Shown in pieces: positions 1 through 6,828 of a stretch of DNA of 9,142 nucleotides. How positions within the stretch are numbered: the stretch's first letter is position 1; each line of letters starts with the position of its first letter. Position numbers and translations under genes: made by a program. Where the stretch lies: NCBI GenBank assembly GCA_017619905.1, contig JAFZRK010000128.1:1-9142 (forward strand), written 5' to 3'. The notes under the pieces are model-generated. The model made no database searches, had not been told where the DNA came from, and saw only the letters and a list, made by a program, of their open reading frames with translations. Source of the DNA: Bacillota bacterium (GTDB lineage Bacteria > Bacillota > Clostridia > Peptostreptococcales > Anaerovoracaceae).

Positions 1-230
1 ACTGGTCTTGCTCCGGATGGGGTTTACACTGACGGCGGCTGTTACCAGACGCCCGGTAGGCTCTTACCCTGCCTTTTCACCCTTGCCGCTGTTTGCGGCG
101 GTTATTTTCTGTTGCACTTTCCTTAGGATCGCTCCCACCGGCCATTAGCCGGCATCCTTGCCCTTCGGAGCCCGGACTTTCCTCCCGCGCGGGATCCCTC
201 CCGCGCCGGCGACCGTCTGGACTGCTCATG
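1..230 (-). ncRNA. rnpB: RNase P RNA, bacterial class A, 5' part
   Basis: This is the catalytic RNA of ribonuclease P, which cuts the 5' leader from tRNA precursors. Read on the minus strand, it shows the universal block GAGGAAAGTCCGGGCTCC at 184-167, then the ACAGAnAnnAACCGCC block at 112-97, GGTAACAG at 46-39, and the TAAACCCCATCCGGAGCAAGACC-type block at 26-4. A short hairpin (arms 206-200 and 193-187, each GCGCGGG/CCCGCGC, six-base loop) sits where helix P3 is expected. The blocks and their spacing match class A RNAs and not the Bacillus class B form. About 230 nt are present; the 3' part, with the partner strand of helix P1, lies beyond the window edge. The 5' end is estimated by comparison with the E. 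coli RNA and may be off by several bases. It follows the Nif3-like gene closely and I see no complete promoter for it, so it may be made by read-through and processing. Confidence 0.95.
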
Positions 231-249
231 ACGACGCGCAGCGCGTCAT
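231..249 (-). repeat. GC-rich palindrome at the Nif3 stop / rnpB start
   Basis: On the plus strand, 233-247 is a perfect inverted repeat (GACGCGC, a central A, GCGCGTC). On the minus-strand RNA it can fold into GACGCG-CTG-CGCGTC, extended by a U-G and an A-U pair to about 8 bp. It contains the TGA stop codon of the Nif3-like gene (248-246) and ends just before the estimated 5' end of RNase P RNA. No T run follows, so it is not a standard intrinsic terminator. A processing signal, a transcript-end structure or chance are all possible. Confidence 0.45.
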
Positions 250-1025
250 ATCAATCTGTCAAATGGTTCCTGATGATCGGGACACTGTATTATCTCAAGC
301 CGGCCTACGGACTCCATCTCCAACCGGCAGCTGAAGCACGGAACGAATATCCATTCCGTTCCCGAATGCCCGGCCGCAATGCAGCACATGTCCGTCTGCT
401 TTATGTATCCTGCCTCGTGATGCTTTACTTCTCCGGTAACGTACACGTCGGCGCCCGCGTCTGCCGCCTGCTTCCAGAGATCTCCTCCGGAACCGGTGCA
501 GACAGCGACTGTCCTTATGATCTTATCCTTATTGCCTATGCTCTTCGCCCCAAGCGGATGATCGAGAACGTCTGCCGTCAGCTTTTCAAACTCCGAAAAC
601 GGGACCGGCTCCGGCAATCTTCCGATGCGCAGTATGTTTCCTGCAAGTACCCGGACGTCCTGTAGATTCAGCATGCTGCAGAACTGGTCGTTCATGCCCC
701 CGGGCGCGGCGTCGTAGCAGGTATGCAGCGAGCAGACTTCGATGCCGTTCTTTATGAGCTCTATGGTCTGCCTGCCGATGACGTCGGATTCGCTGACAGA
801 ACTTAGCTCAAACGACGGAAGGAGCATAGGATGATGCGTTATGATCATGTCCGCTCCGCAGTCCGCAGCCGCGCGTATGACGTCCTCCGTTATCTCCATC
901 GCAACGTAGACCTTGTTTATCTCGGTCTTTCCGAGGTCTATCTGCGTCCCGCAGTTGTCCCACTCCTCCGAAAGGGAGAGCGGCGCTATGCTTTCGAATA
1001 TATCGAACAAAACCTGTTTTTTCAT
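246..1025 (-). CDS. Nif3-like dinuclear metal center protein (DUF34, YqfO type)
   Basis: The 259-aa product belongs to the Nif3/DUF34 family, a hexameric protein with a two-metal site. It is often labelled 'GTP cyclohydrolase 1 type 2', but the true reaction is not settled. Visible metal-site signatures are THHP (H64, H65), HTxxDAAPGGMND (D105) and AGHSGTE (H220, E224), plus TGEVKHHEA at 197-205. The length fits the short form, without the PII-like middle domain found in the longer Bacillus YqfO. The ATG at 1025 is preceded by AGGAG six bases upstream and overlaps the trmK stop by four bases (ATGA), so translation is probably coupled. Neighbourhood rpoD-trmK-nif3 is the usual Bacillota arrangement. 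The family call is secure; the biochemical function is not. Confidence 0.93.
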   Translation of the reverse strand: MKKQVLFDIFESIAPLSLSEEWDNCGTQIDLGKTEINKVYVAMEITEDVIRAAADCGADMIITHHPMLLPSFELSSVSESDVIGRQTIELIKNGIEVCSLHTCYDAAPGGMNDQFCSMLNLQDVRVLAGNILRIGRLPEPVPFSEFEKLTADVLDHPLGAKSIGNKDKIIRTVAVCTGSGGDLWKQAADAGADVYVTGEVKHHEAGYIKQTDMCCIAAGHSGTEWIFVPCFSCRLEMESVGRLEIIQCPDHQEPFDRLI

Positions 1026-1741
1026 ATGTTTCTCCTGATCTCTTCGAGCTGCCTCGCCACGGAATGCCAGACCTGGGCGGCATCCTTCGCGTCTGCCCTG
1101 TCGGACGAAGAAGCGTTCTCCGCTATGCGGTATGCCTTGCGTATCTTGCCTTCAACGAATTCAGCGGTCAGGGGGTCGTTCTTTTCAAGAAGGAACTCGG
1201 AAACCAGCCCGCAGTCCGGACGAGCTTCTCCTGCAGCGCACGGCTCAACGGCGAAGACCTCGCAGATGCGCCCGCGCTCCTTTGCAAGCTTATAATCGCA
1301 CAGTCTGAATTCTGATTCCGTCAGATAAGATCTGAGGTCGTCCGCGTGAGTCCTGGGCTGCAGAACGAAACGCTTCGCGATGGGCTCGACTTCCGGACGC
1401 GTCAGAGACCAGCCGGTAAATTCGAAGAATTCAATTATGAGTTCTCCGCCCATTCCGGCAGTTATTACGGTCCCGAACCCGCCGTCTCCGATTGGATCGA
1501 ACCCGTCGCCCTGAATGATCGAATACAACGAAGGATCGATGCCGAAATCACAGAGGTTTTCCCGGCACTTCTCCAGCGGCCCGGAGTTGATGTCCGTAAG
1601 CACGGCAAAAGGACAGATACCCTTAAGCAGAATGTCAGCAGGAATAAGACCGTGATCCGTCCCTATATCCGCCACAGGCAGACCCGGCAGGACCATGTCT
1701 TCTATCGCCTGCATCCTTTCGCTCAATACCGGCAGTTTCAA
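1022..1741 (-). CDS. trmK: tRNA (adenine(22)-N(1))-methyltransferase TrmK
   Basis: TrmK methylates N1 of adenine 22 in tRNA using S-adenosylmethionine. The 239-aa product shows the Rossmann SAM-binding motif VADIGTDHGLIP (23-34), an acidic residue after the second strand (LTDI, 48-51), QGDG at 77-80, the family hallmark ITAGMGGELI (93-102) and VLQPR near 127. The C-terminal part is the helical region typical of the family. The first codon at 1741 is TTG; GGAGG lies only two bases ahead of it, which is tight. In-frame CTG (residue 3) or TTG (residue 6) are alternative starts, but the conserved LSERM segment at 6-10 argues against a start at ATG residue 10. It lies 12 bases after rpoD and overlaps the Nif3-like gene by four bases. 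Family assignment is secure; the exact start is not. Confidence 0.93.
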   Translation of the reverse strand: MKLPVLSERMQAIEDMVLPGLPVADIGTDHGLIPADILLKGICPFAVLTDINSGPLEKCRENLCDFGIDPSLYSIIQGDGFDPIGDGGFGTVITAGMGGELIIEFFEFTGWSLTRPEVEPIAKRFVLQPRTHADDLRSYLTESEFRLCDYKLAKERGRICEVFAVEPCAAGEARPDCGLVSEFLLEKNDPLTAEFVEGKIRKAYRIAENASSSDRADAKDAAQVWHSVARQLEEIRRNI

Positions 1742-1753
1742 GACCTCCGACCT

Positions 1754-2884
1754 CTACTCCAGATAGTCCTTGAGGCGCCTGGACCTGTTCGGATGGCGAA
1801 GCTTACGGAGTGCCTTGGCCTCTATCTGACGTATGCGCTCTCTGGTAACGTTGAACTGCTGTCCCACTTCCTCCAGAGTCCTCTGACGTCCGTCGTCCAG
1901 TCCGAACCTTAGACGAAGCACTTCCTGCTCCCTGTCGGTCAGCGTCGCGAGAACTTCATTCAGCTGATCCTTGAGCATGGAGAACGCAGCTGCGTCCGCC
2001 GGGGACGGAACGTCCTCGTCCGGAATGAAGTCTCCCAGATGTGAGTCCTCTTCCTCACCTATAGGAGTCTCCAGAGATACGGGCTCCTGGGCTATTTTGG
2101 ATATCTCGCGGACCTTCTCCACCGGGATCTCCATCTCCTTGGCTATCTCTTCCGGAGACGGGTCTCTTCCGAGTTCCTGCAGAAGCTGCCTGGTTATCCT
2201 TATCTGCTTGTTGATGGTCTCGACCATGTGTACCGGGATCCTTATGGTCCTGGCCTGATCCGCTATGGATCTTGTAATGGCCTGCCTAATCCACCACGTT
2301 GCGTAGGTGGAGAACTTGAAGCCCTTGTGCCAGTCGAACTTGTCGACCGCTTTTATAAGGCCCAGGTTGCCCTCCTGGATGAGGTCCAGGAACTGCATTC
2401 CCCTTCCTACGTATCTCTTGGCTATGGAAACCACCAGTCTCAGGTTGGCCTCGCAGAGCTTCTTCTTGGCTTCCTCGTCGCCCTCTTCCATGCGCTTTGC
2501 CAGCTCCAGCTCCTCGTCCGCGGAAAGCAGCGGCACTTTGCCTATCTCCTTCAGGTACATGCGGACAGGGTCGTCGATGGCCATGTTCTTCTCTATGTCC
2601 TCGAAGGTATCCTCCTCGGCGTCCTTGGCTATGTCCTCGAACTCCTCCTCGTCCGCCTCCAGGTCCAGAAGGTCGTCGAAATCCTCCTCGGTGACGGCTC
2701 CGGTGACTTCCACGCCGGATGCCTCCAGAGTCTCGATTATGGTATCGCGGCTGCTCTGATCCAGATCGTATTCGCCCACGAGCTCGTCTATCTCGTATTC
2801 GCTCACGATGCCGTCCTTCTTGGCTTTTTCCAGAAAGGCGGAAAGCTGCTCCATCTTCTTGTCGTCGTCAAAATCGAATGCCAT
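1754..2884 (-). CDS. rpoD: RNA polymerase primary sigma factor (sigma-70/SigA)
   Basis: This is the housekeeping sigma factor, directing RNA polymerase to -10/-35 promoters. The 376-aa length is close to Bacillus SigA (about 371 aa). Seen in order: a region 1.1-like helical segment (about 10-60), a strongly acidic linker (66-100), region 1.2 starting DPVRMYLKEIG (105-115), region 2 with LRLVVSIAKRYVGRG and LDLIQEGNLGLIKAVDKFD (148-184), the -10 recognition helix YATWWIRQAI (194-203), region 3 (about 215-270), and region 4 with LTDREQEVLRLRFGL (315-329) and the -35 recognition helix VTRERIRQIEAKALRKLR (346-363). The ATG at 2884 shares one base with the dnaG stop (TGATG), and AAGGAG lies seven bases upstream within dnaG. 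Translation is therefore probably coupled to primase. Nothing looks broken. Confidence 0.98.
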   Translation of the reverse strand: MAFDFDDDKKMEQLSAFLEKAKKDGIVSEYEIDELVGEYDLDQSSRDTIIETLEASGVEVTGAVTEEDFDDLLDLEADEEEFEDIAKDAEEDTFEDIEKNMAIDDPVRMYLKEIGKVPLLSADEELELAKRMEEGDEEAKKKLCEANLRLVVSIAKRYVGRGMQFLDLIQEGNLGLIKAVDKFDWHKGFKFSTYATWWIRQAITRSIADQARTIRIPVHMVETINKQIRITRQLLQELGRDPSPEEIAKEMEIPVEKVREISKIAQEPVSLETPIGEEEDSHLGDFIPDEDVPSPADAAAFSMLKDQLNEVLATLTDREQEVLRLRFGLDDGRQRTLEEVGQQFNVTRERIRQIEAKALRKLRHPNRSRRLKDYLE

Positions 2885-4662
2885 CAGTTCTCTCCTTTGT
2901 TTTTGATTATCAGCTGCTGCTTTTCCATGAGCAGCTTGTTTATGTATTCCTGATCCAGAGCTTCCTCCGGAAGTGTGTCTGACATGTCCAGTATCGCGTC
3001 TATCTCCTCTATGCGCGCGGTCCTTCTGGCCCGTTCGAGACGGCTGACGCAGTCCATGAAGGACTTCTCGGTATCCTCGCCTATCTGTATCTTCTCCTCT
3101 ATGCGGTCCAGGTAGAGAAGATCGTCGTCGGAAAGCTCGTTCCTAAGAGCGGCCATATCCAGCTCGCCGTCCTTATATAGTGCCTCCATGGCAGCGATGA
3201 CGGATCTGCCTCTGCCGCTTACGAATGCCTCAGGATAATCCCTCGTTCTCTCCAGAAACGCCGGCTTGAGCATTATAAGGCGTATAAGCATGTGCTCCAC
3301 GTTGAGCTGCGTGCGGCTGGGCTGTCTGGTCTTCTCCGGCTGTTCCGGCTGGACGTCGCGCCTCAGCGGAACGTCTCCCGGCTTTCCGTCCCCGGCCTGC
3401 TCCACCTCGCGGCGAAGAGCTCCCTCGGAGATCCCGAACTCTTTAGAGTACTTCTGTATGTAGATGTCGCCTTCCACGGGCGAAAGCTTCTTTATGATGC
3501 CCGCAAGCTCCTGAAGGAACTTTATGCCCTGCGTATGGTCCTTAAGATCGTAGGAGCGCTTAAGGATGTTCACCTTGTATTCGACTCCGGGGACCGACTT
3601 CTTCTGCAGAAGTTCCAGGAAAGCGTCCCTGCCGTGTTCTTTTATGTATTCGTCCGGATCCTTGCCGTCGTCCACGTTGAGGACCTTGACTTCCAGACCG
3701 GCTTCCTTGAGGACGTCTATTCCGGTAAGAGCCGCCTTTATGCCTGCGGCATCAGAGTCCAAACACAGAACGACGTTCTTAGTATACCGCTTGATGAGCT
3801 TGGACTGCTCGGGGGTGAGCGCCGTTCCGCAAACTGCTGCTACGTTCTCCACGCCGCTCTGGTATAAGCTTACGCAGTCCATGTAGCCCTCCACCAGAAT
3901 GGCGTATCCCTCTCTTATGACTGCATCCTTGGAACGGTTGAGACCGTAAAGGTTGTACTTTTTCTGGTATACCGCGGATTCCGGCGAGTTGAGGTACTTG
4001 GGCTCGCTCTTGTCCATTACACGCCCGCCGAAGCCGATCACCTTGCCGCGCACGTTGATTATCGGGAAGATGACCCTGCCGTGGAAATAGTCGTACAGAC
4101 GTCCGTTCTTTTCCCTGGAAAGGCCCAGGTCCGTAAGGACTTCTTTTCTGACCCCTTCCTTAAGTAGCTTGTCGGTAAGACCGGTCCACCCGTCGCCGCC
4201 GTAGCCGATCCCGAAGTACTGCATGGTCTTTGCGGACAGCCCGCGGCCCGACATGTAATCGTAGCCCTTGTTGGCGCTCTTGCTGATATTGTCGTAGAAG
4301 TATCTGGCGGCAAGCTTGTTGGCCTCGTAGTACTCTTCCTTCTTTCTGTCCGCAGGTCCGGCTGTCTCTTCAATGGTTATCCCGTACTGGGCGCAGAGCT
4401 TCTCGACAGCACCCTGGAAGTCCAGATGGTAGTATTTCTCCACGAACTTGATCACGTCTCCGTGATCGTTGCACCCGAAGCAATGGTAGAAGCCCTTCTT
4501 GTCGGACACGGAGAACGAAGGGGTCTTTTCGTTATGGAAAGGACAGCAGGCCGTATAACCCGAGCCGGAACGCTTAAGGGTTATGCAGCTGCCTACGACG
4601 TCGACTATGTTTACCGTCGCTTTAATGTCTTCGACTGCTTTTGAATAGTTCTTTCCTGACAT
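2884..4662 (-). CDS. dnaG: DNA primase DnaG
   Basis: Primase makes the short RNA primers used at the replication fork, working with the DnaB-type helicase. The 592-aa protein has the full domain order. The N-terminal CHC2 zinc-binding domain has ligands C40, H43, C61 and C64. The catalytic core contains FHGRVIFPI (193-201) and EPKYLNSPES (220-229). The TOPRIM fold shows LVEGYMD (E258, D262), LCLDSDAAG (D302, D304) and KDPDEY (334-339). A linker rich in Pro, Arg and Gln (about 423-452) leads to a C-terminal helicase-binding region. The ATG at 4662 has GGGAG upstream across a run of six T; this ribosome site lies in the arm of a hairpin (see 4663-4701). It heads the dnaG-rpoD-trmK-nif3 block and its stop overlaps the rpoD start by one base. 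Confidence 0.98.
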   Translation of the reverse strand: MSGKNYSKAVEDIKATVNIVDVVGSCITLKRSGSGYTACCPFHNEKTPSFSVSDKKGFYHCFGCNDHGDVIKFVEKYYHLDFQGAVEKLCAQYGITIEETAGPADRKKEEYYEANKLAARYFYDNISKSANKGYDYMSGRGLSAKTMQYFGIGYGGDGWTGLTDKLLKEGVRKEVLTDLGLSREKNGRLYDYFHGRVIFPIINVRGKVIGFGGRVMDKSEPKYLNSPESAVYQKKYNLYGLNRSKDAVIREGYAILVEGYMDCVSLYQSGVENVAAVCGTALTPEQSKLIKRYTKNVVLCLDSDAAGIKAALTGIDVLKEAGLEVKVLNVDDGKDPDEYIKEHGRDAFLELLQKKSVPGVEYKVNILKRSYDLKDHTQGIKFLQELAGIIKKLSPVEGDIYIQKYSKEFGISEGALRREVEQAGDGKPGDVPLRRDVQPEQPEKTRQPSRTQLNVEHMLIRLIMLKPAFLERTRDYPEAFVSGRGRSVIAAMEALYKDGELDMAALRNELSDDDLLYLDRIEEKIQIGEDTEKSFMDCVSRLERARRTARIEEIDAILDMSDTLPEEALDQEYINKLLMEKQQLIIKNKGEN

Positions 4663-4701
4663 AAAAAACTCCCTTGCGCTATTTTATACGATGCGCAAGG
4701 G
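4663..4701 (-). terminator. Terminator-like hairpin abutting the dnaG start codon
   Basis: Read on the minus strand, CCCTTGCGC (4701-4693), a 13-base loop, and GCGCAAGGG (4679-4671) form a perfect 9-bp stem. It is followed by AG and six T (4668-4663), and the next base begins the dnaG ATG. The stem plus T run fits an intrinsic terminator for the queA-side transcript. The same 3' arm and the following AG form the dnaG ribosome binding site (AAGGGAG), so the fold would also hide it. It could be a terminator, an attenuator or a translation-blocking hairpin. The loop is longer than usual, which lowers confidence in efficient termination. In E. coli a terminator also sits just upstream of dnaG, so such an arrangement has precedent. 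Confidence 0.65.
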
Positions 4702-4741
4702 TGATTTCCTTTTTTATACGCTAATTATTTAGCTGAATAAG
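4683..4741 (-). promoter_or_regulatory. dnaG: Candidate dnaG promoter region, two TATAAA boxes
   Basis: This AT-rich part of the only intergenic gap contains CGTATAAAA twice on the minus strand, exactly 30 bases apart (4720-4712 and 4690-4682). Each offers a TATAAA -10-like box (4718-4713 and 4688-4683). The -35 positions 17 bases upstream (CTTATT and AAGGAA) are poor. The second box lies in the loop of the terminator-like hairpin; a start 6 to 8 bases beyond it would fall in the 3' arm, giving a leader of roughly 15 to 20 bases with a free ribosome site. A short inverted repeat GCTAA-ATAA-TTAGC (4733-4720) overlaps the upstream end. The promoter call is inferred from position and -10 boxes only. 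Confidence 0.4.
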
Positions 4742-4745
4742 AAGA

Positions 4746-5774
4746 TCATTCGATGAACATGGCGTCCCCGTACGAGAAGAACCTGTATTTTTCAGCCACA
4801 GCGGCGCGGTACGCCTCCAGCATCTTATCCCTGTCGTACAAAGCGCTCACGAGCATGAGGAGCGTGGACTTGGGCAGATGGAAGTTGGTTATCATGCAGT
4901 CCGTTATCTTGAAGCGGTAGCCGGGATAGATGAATATGCCTGTGTCCGCGGATCCCGGGCGCAGCATTCCGTCCTCCGAAGAGGCGCTCTCCAGGGTCCT
5001 GCACGCGGTAGTCCCGACGCAGATTACGCGTCCTCCTGCCTTCTTTGCCGCGTTGACAGTATCAGCTGCCTCCTGCGAGACTGTGTAGGACTCGAAATGC
5101 ATGTGGTGGTCCTCCACCTTGTCCACTTTTACGGGTCTGAAGGTCCCTATGCCGACGTGAAGCGTTACGTATGCGGTCCTTACGCCCATGTCTTCTGCCG
5201 CGCGTATGAGTTCCGGCGTCCAGTGCAGACCTGCCGTTGCACACGCGACAGAACCGTTCTCGCGCGCGTAGACGTTCTGGTAGTTCTCCTTGTCGGACTC
5301 GTCGCTCCTGCGGGTTATATAAGGCGGAAGAGGCATGCTGCCTATGCGCTCGAGGGTCTCATCGAAGCTTCCTTCGCAGCTGAACCTGGCTATCCTGGTC
5401 CCGTCGTCCGAATAGCCGGTGATCTCCGCGGAAAGACCCTGATCAAAATCGATGATATCGCCTGTTCTGCAGCGTCTGCCGGGCTTTACCAGGGTCTCCC
5501 ATGTTTCGCCCTCTATCTTCTTGGAAAGCAGGAACTCCACCTTGGCTCCGGTGCCTCTGCGGGTACCGAAGAGCCGGGCTGGAATGACGCGGGAATCATT
5601 GAAAACAAGGCAGTCTCCGGGTCTGAGGTATTCCAGGATGTCAGAGAAATGTCTGTGCTCCAGCTGTCCGGAGCTTCTGTGAATCACAAGAAGACGGCAG
5701 GCGTCTCTTTTCTCCGAGGGTTTCTGGGCTATCAGTTCCTCCGGCAGTTCGTAATCGAAATCGCTTACGTTCAT
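4746..5774 (-). CDS. queA: tRNA preQ1(34) S-adenosylmethionine ribosyltransferase-isomerase QueA
   Basis: QueA transfers the ribosyl part of S-adenosylmethionine onto preQ1 in the tRNA wobble position, giving epoxyqueuosine, the step before queuosine. The 342-aa product is full length for the family. Signatures include FDYELPEELIAQKP (6-19), LRPGDCLVFNDSRVIPARL (50-68), GAKVEFLL (76-83), TLHVGIGTFRPV (204-215), NFHLPKSTLLMLVSA (297-311) and the C-terminal KYRFFSYGDAMFIE. The block usually written AAPTAGLHF reads ACATAGLHW here (177-185), an unusual double change in a well-kept motif. The ATG at 5774 has GAGG five bases upstream and overlaps the ruvB stop by four bases. Pairing of ruvB with queA is a common arrangement and probably reflects co-transcription more than shared function. 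Confidence 0.97.
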   Translation of the reverse strand: MNVSDFDYELPEELIAQKPSEKRDACRLLVIHRSSGQLEHRHFSDILEYLRPGDCLVFNDSRVIPARLFGTRRGTGAKVEFLLSKKIEGETWETLVKPGRRCRTGDIIDFDQGLSAEITGYSDDGTRIARFSCEGSFDETLERIGSMPLPPYITRRSDESDKENYQNVYARENGSVACATAGLHWTPELIRAAEDMGVRTAYVTLHVGIGTFRPVKVDKVEDHHMHFESYTVSQEAADTVNAAKKAGGRVICVGTTACRTLESASSEDGMLRPGSADTGIFIYPGYRFKITDCMITNFHLPKSTLLMLVSALYDRDKMLEAYRAAVAEKYRFFSYGDAMFIE

Positions 5775-6820
5775 AGGATCCTCAGCTGTTCTTCCCCGGA
5801 GCTGTCGTCGGAAGGCGCGGCAAGAGCGGAAAGACCTATCACCTTGTACGCCTCGTTGGAGACCATGCGGCCCTTGGGCGTGCGCTGCAGAAGACCGAGC
5901 TGCATGAGATACGGCTCGCAGACATCCTCTATGGTGACCCTCTCCTCGCCGAGCGACGCGGATATGGTGTCTATTCCGACGGGTCCGCCGTTGTATTTGG
6001 TTATGATGAATTCCAGGATGCGGCGGTCAAGACTGTCGAGTCCCAGATCGTCTATGCGGAGAGCGTCGAGCGTCATCTCGACAACTTCCGTGGAGACGGA
6101 GCCGTCGCCCTTTACCTGCGAGAAGTCGCGCACACGTTTCAGCAGCCGGTTGGCGACGCGCGGCGTGCCTCTGGAGCGCTTCGCAAGAAGCTCTATGGAC
6201 TGCTCGTCCATCTCGACTCCCAGGATGCGCGAGGATCTTCTGAGTATCTGCGAGAGCTCTGCAATGTTGTAGAGATCGAACTTCTCCACTATGCCGAAGC
6301 GGTCGCGAAGCGGCGCGGACAAGCTGCCCGCCCTGGTAGTCGCGCCGATAAGCGTGAACCTTGGAATATCAATGCTTTCCACGCCCGCGCCCATGCCCTT
6401 GGAGAGCATTATGTCCAGACGGAAATCCTCCATTACGGAGTACAGTATCTCCTCCACCACGCGGTTGAGGCGGTGTATCTCGTCTATGAAGAGCACGTCG
6501 CCTTCCTCTATGCCGGTAAGCACAGCGGCAAGGTCTATGGGCTTGGTGAGCGCAGGCCCGGAACTGATGTAGAAATGGCCCTTCATCTCGCGGGCTATGA
6601 TGCCTGCGAGCGTCGTTTTTCCAAGGCCCGGAGGACCATAGAACAGCACGTGGTCCAGCGGCTCTCCTCTCAGCTGAGCGGCCTGCATATACACCTTAAG
6701 ATTGTCCACGACGGTGGTCTGTCCGGAGAAATCCTCAAAGCGCTGAGGCCTTATCTTGTTTTCCATGTAAGCATCCTCGCCCTGCATGGACGTGCTTACT
6801 ACTCTGTCATCCTGATCCAT
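5771..6820 (-). CDS. ruvB: Holliday junction branch migration helicase RuvB
   Basis: RuvB is the hexameric AAA+ motor that, loaded by RuvA, drives branch migration of Holliday junctions. The 349-aa protein starts its conserved part at IRPQRFEDFSGQ (23-34). Walker A is GPPGLGKTT (62-70), Walker B is VLFIDEIHRL (109-118), sensor 1 is IGATTRAG (158-165), and the arginine-finger segment is APLRDRFG (169-176). The C-terminal winged helix contains RTPKGRMVS (313-321). The first 20 residues are acidic and poorly conserved; a later Met (M19, in YMENKIRP) is an alternative start, but GAGGG four bases before the ATG at 6820 supports the longer form. That ribosome site overlaps the ruvA stop codon, and only eight bases separate the two genes, so the subunits are likely made together. 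Confidence 0.98.
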   Translation of the reverse strand: MDQDDRVVSTSMQGEDAYMENKIRPQRFEDFSGQTTVVDNLKVYMQAAQLRGEPLDHVLFYGPPGLGKTTLAGIIAREMKGHFYISSGPALTKPIDLAAVLTGIEEGDVLFIDEIHRLNRVVEEILYSVMEDFRLDIMLSKGMGAGVESIDIPRFTLIGATTRAGSLSAPLRDRFGIVEKFDLYNIAELSQILRRSSRILGVEMDEQSIELLAKRSRGTPRVANRLLKRVRDFSQVKGDGSVSTEVVEMTLDALRIDDLGLDSLDRRILEFIITKYNGGPVGIDTISASLGEERVTIEDVCEPYLMQLGLLQRTPKGRMVSNEAYKVIGLSALAAPSDDSSGEEQLRIL

Positions 6821-6828
6821 TTTTCCCT

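Noticed and set aside
257..262. Perfect TTGACA on the minus strand upstream of rnpB
   Set aside because: The position 17 bases downstream reads GCGCGT, nothing like a -10 box, and the hexamer lies in Nif3 coding sequence. I did not call a promoter.
93..665. Plus-strand open frame across rnpB and the Nif3-like gene
   Set aside because: It crosses the conserved RNase P RNA core and the metal-binding end of the Nif3-like gene; its sequence shows no protein family.
2228..2953. Plus-strand open frame opposite rpoD
   Set aside because: Antisense to a clearly real sigma factor gene; no motif or credible ribosome site. The shorter antisense frames opposite dnaG, trmK and Nif3 were dropped for the same reason.
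4693..4720. The same hairpin as a plus-strand terminator (T-rich stretch follows on the plus strand too)
   Set aside because: There is no plus-strand gene to terminate, and the T run is separated from the stem by several bases.
4878..6272. Long plus-strand open frame (464 codons) opposite queA and ruvB
   Set aside because: It runs antisense through two unmistakable genes, has no recognisable domain, and is best explained as a by-product of their codon bias.
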